Made by a program: the position numbers and the translations under genes. Below the pieces are notes generated by a model. That model had not been told where the DNA came from and made no database searches. It saw nothing but the letters and a program-made list of their open reading frames with translations. Source: DATLZB01 sp035574175 (GTDB taxonomy: Bacteria > Pseudomonadota > Alphaproteobacteria > Rhizobiales > Hyphomicrobiaceae). From it: 16,453 bases of DNA. Position 1 is the stretch's first letter; every line of letters begins with the position of its first letter. Below are positions 14,119 through 16,453 of this stretch, one piece after another. The DNA lies in assembly GCA_035574175.1 (NCBI GenBank), contig DATLZB010000032.1:1-16453 (forward strand), read 5' to 3'.

Positions 14119-15891
14119 ATGTCGTTCCTCAACACCGTGCTGCTGCTCGGCGCGCTGCTGATGTTGGCTGGCATTCTTTCGAGCCTCATCGCCGCCCGCT
14201 TCGGCGCTCCATTGCTGCTGATCTTCTTGGTGATCGGCATGCTGGCCGGCGAGAACGGGCCGGGAGGGATCGCCTTCAACGATTACGGATTGACCTACCT
14301 TGTCGGCTCGCTGGCGCTCGCCATCATCCTGTTCGACGGCGGTCTTCGCACGCAACTGTCGCGCTTCGGCGATGCGATCCTGCCGGCTGCGACGCTTGCC
14401 ACCGTCGGCGTCGTGATGACCGCGGCGTTGACCGGGGTTCTAGCGGCCTGGCTCCTCGGCTTGTCGCTGCTCGAAGGCCTGCTGGTCGGCGCCATCGTAA
14501 GTTCGACGGACGCTGCCGCCGTGTTCTTCCTGTTGCGCGCCGGCGGCATGCAGTTGCGGCGCCGGGTCGGTGCCACGCTCGAGATCGAATCGGCCACCAA
14601 CGATCCGGCCGCCATGTTCCTGACCCTGGTCCTCGTCGAGCTGGTGCGCGCCGGCCGCACGGGCACGGATTTGGACACGCTCACCATCTTGCTGGAGCAC
14701 GCCGCGCTCGGCGGCCTCCTGGGGCTTGCCGGTGGGCTGACAATTGTCGGTGGGCTCAATCGCATAACTTTCCCTGCCGGCCTCCATCCCCTGTTCGTTG
14801 CCGCCTCTGCCGTTGTCGTCTACGCCGCCGCGTCGCTGGTCGGGGGGTCGGGCTTTCTCGCCGCCTATCTGGCCGGGCTCGTCGTCGGCAACCGGCCGGT
14901 CAGAGCGTTCGCGTCGATCCTGAGCTTTCACGACGGTGCCACCTGGCTCGCCCAGATCGCCATGTTCCTGGTGCTCGGCCTGCTGGCGACGCCCAAGGAT
15001 CTGCTCGTTACGTTGGCGCCCGCCCTGGTCATTGCGGTGTTCCTCATGGTGGTCGGTCGCCCGCTGGCGGTGTGGGCGTGCCTGTTGCCGTTCAACTTCA
15101 CCACGCGCGAAAGGCTCTTCATGTCGTGGGTCGGCCTTCGCGGTGCGGTGTCGATCTTCCTTGCCGCAATTCCGGTGCTCACCGAGTTGCCCAATGCCTC
15201 GATGTACTTCAACGTGGCCTTCGTCGTGGTTCTGGTCTCGCTCATCGTTCAAGGCTGGAGCATCACCTGGAGCGCCCGGCAGCTCGGGGTCGCTCTTCTC
15301 AACCCGGCACCGGCTGTGCAGAGGATCGAGATCGACCTGCCGGGCCAGCTCGACCTCGAGTTGGTGGGCTACCCGATCCAGGAAGGCAGCCGCGTGCTGA
15401 GCGAGAAGGCCCTTCCCGAGTGGGCCACCTGCACCCTCGTTGTCCGCAATGACCTCGTGCTCGCGCCCCAGGAGGCCGGCCCGCTCAAAGCCGGCGACTA
15501 CGTTTATTTCCTTGTACCGCCGGACCGTGTGCTGAGTTTCGACCTTTATTTCAGCCCGGAGGAGCGGGTCGTGGAGCACGGCATCTTCCGCTTCCCCGGC
15601 GACATGAAGGTCGGCGAACTCGAGGATCTCTACGGTTTGCCGCATATTGAGGAGCGCAAGGAGGCGACCGTCGCCGACATCTTCGCCGACCGCTTCGAGA
15701 ACCAGCTGCGCGTCGGCGACAAGGTCGAGGTCGGCCCGGTGACGCTCGTTTGCGAGGAGGTCGAGAACGAGCGTGCCAAAACCGTGTCCCTGCTCATCGT
15801 CGAAACCGAGAGCGAGGAGCCGCCCAAAGCCTGGAAGGCGGTCCTGGAGCGCCTGCTACGGAGCACACGCGCGCTCATCTCACGCATATGA
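14119..15891 (+). CDS. nhaP2: NhaP2/CvrA-type K+(Na+)/H+ antiporter
   Basis: This inner-membrane CPA1-type antiporter exchanges cytoplasmic K+ or Na+ for protons. In its 590 residues, the membrane domain (about 1-390, some 12-13 hydrophobic segments) contains ILFDGGLRT near 70-78, SSTDAAAVF at 128-136 with Asp131, ESATNDPAAMF near 157-167 with Asp162, and GLRGAVSIFLA at 339-349. A TrkA-C/RCK_C-like domain follows (about 400-470), then a CorC/HlyC transporter-associated domain (about 490-562). This layout is that of E. coli CvrA/NhaP2, which protects cells at high K+ and low osmolarity. ATG 14119 has GGAG just upstream and begins the first membrane segment; the open frame from 14050 adds an unlikely Cys/Pro-rich stretch. 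It is divergent from matB and converges on the yejF-like gene with a 13-base gap. Confidence 0.92.
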   Translation: MSFLNTVLLLGALLMLAGILSSLIAARFGAPLLLIFLVIGMLAGENGPGGIAFNDYGLTYLVGSLALAIILFDGGLRTQLSRFGDAILPAATLATVGVVMTAALTGVLAAWLLGLSLLEGLLVGAIVSSTDAAAVFFLLRAGGMQLRRRVGATLEIESATNDPAAMFLTLVLVELVRAGRTGTDLDTLTILLEHAALGGLLGLAGGLTIVGGLNRITFPAGLHPLFVAASAVVVYAAASLVGGSGFLAAYLAGLVVGNRPVRAFASILSFHDGATWLAQIAMFLVLGLLATPKDLLVTLAPALVIAVFLMVVGRPLAVWACLLPFNFTTRERLFMSWVGLRGAVSIFLAAIPVLTELPNASMYFNVAFVVVLVSLIVQGWSITWSARQLGVALLNPAPAVQRIEIDLPGQLDLELVGYPIQEGSRVLSEKALPEWATCTLVVRNDLVLAPQEAGPLKAGDYVYFLVPPDRVLSFDLYFSPEERVVEHGIFRFPGDMKVGELEDLYGLPHIEERKEATVADIFADRFENQLRVGDKVEVGPVTLVCEEVENERAKTVSLLIVETESEEPPKAWKAVLERLLRSTRALISRI

Positions 15892-15904
15892 TGATGCCGG
15901 CCCT

Positions 15905-16453
<549 letters not shown>

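Noticed and set aside
14440..15645. 401-codon minus-strand frame opposite the antiporter
   Set aside because: It is a charged, low-complexity shadow (rich in His, Asp, Glu, Gln, Arg) of a membrane protein gene.

Overview
The window is GC-rich, densely coded bacterial DNA with short intergenic gaps. Gene content and protein character point to an alphaproteobacterium, most likely of the Hyphomicrobiales (Rhizobiales). The pointers are a DUF4170 gene at the head of an msbA-type gene, a DUF374 acyltransferase joined to the Kdo transferase, a DUF2939 protein, a rhizobial-type MatB, and ubiA divergent from rsmE. No mobile element, rRNA, tRNA or CRISPR array was seen. The species cannot be named from sequence reading alone.

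Region 1 (1-5314) is a lipid A/LPS core block. Leftward run the start of lpxK (cut by the window edge), a single reading frame that fuses a DUF374 (LpxJ-like) acyltransferase to the Kdo transferase WaaA, an MsbA-type lipid exporter ABC protein and the small DUF4170 gene. A CX5R tyrosine/dual-specificity-type phosphatase lies between waaA and msbA on the opposite strand. Together these would acylate lipid A, add Kdo, phosphorylate it at 4' and flip it across the inner membrane.

Region 2 (5593-9269) is housekeeping. ubiA (ubiquinone biosynthesis, leftward) and rsmE (16S rRNA m3U methyltransferase, rightward) diverge from a 147-base spacer. A membrane-anchored DUF2939 protein and a small secreted four-cysteine protein follow on the minus strand, then holC (DNA polymerase III chi) on the plus strand with a TTG start.

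Region 3 (9280-12039) is one large membrane c-di-GMP protein: degenerate MHYT sensor, two PAS-like domains, GGDEF, EAL. The EAL site looks complete. The GGDEF domain keeps its signature but has Gly in place of a metal-binding Asp and has no correctly spaced I-site, so I infer a phosphodiesterase with a regulatory GGDEF domain. A lower-GC leader with a 13-base dyad lies upstream.

Region 4 (12286-16453) holds matB (malonyl-CoA synthetase) with an unusual arginine-rich C-terminal tail, a divergent NhaP2/CvrA-type K+/H+ antiporter with RCK_C and CorC/HlyC domains, and the C-terminal part of a YejF-like peptide/microcin C ABC ATPase cut by the right edge.

I did not find a clearly new multigene system. 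The observations most worth following are the acyltransferase-Kdo transferase fusion, the phosphatase embedded in the lipid A block, and the active-site substitution in the GGDEF/EAL protein.
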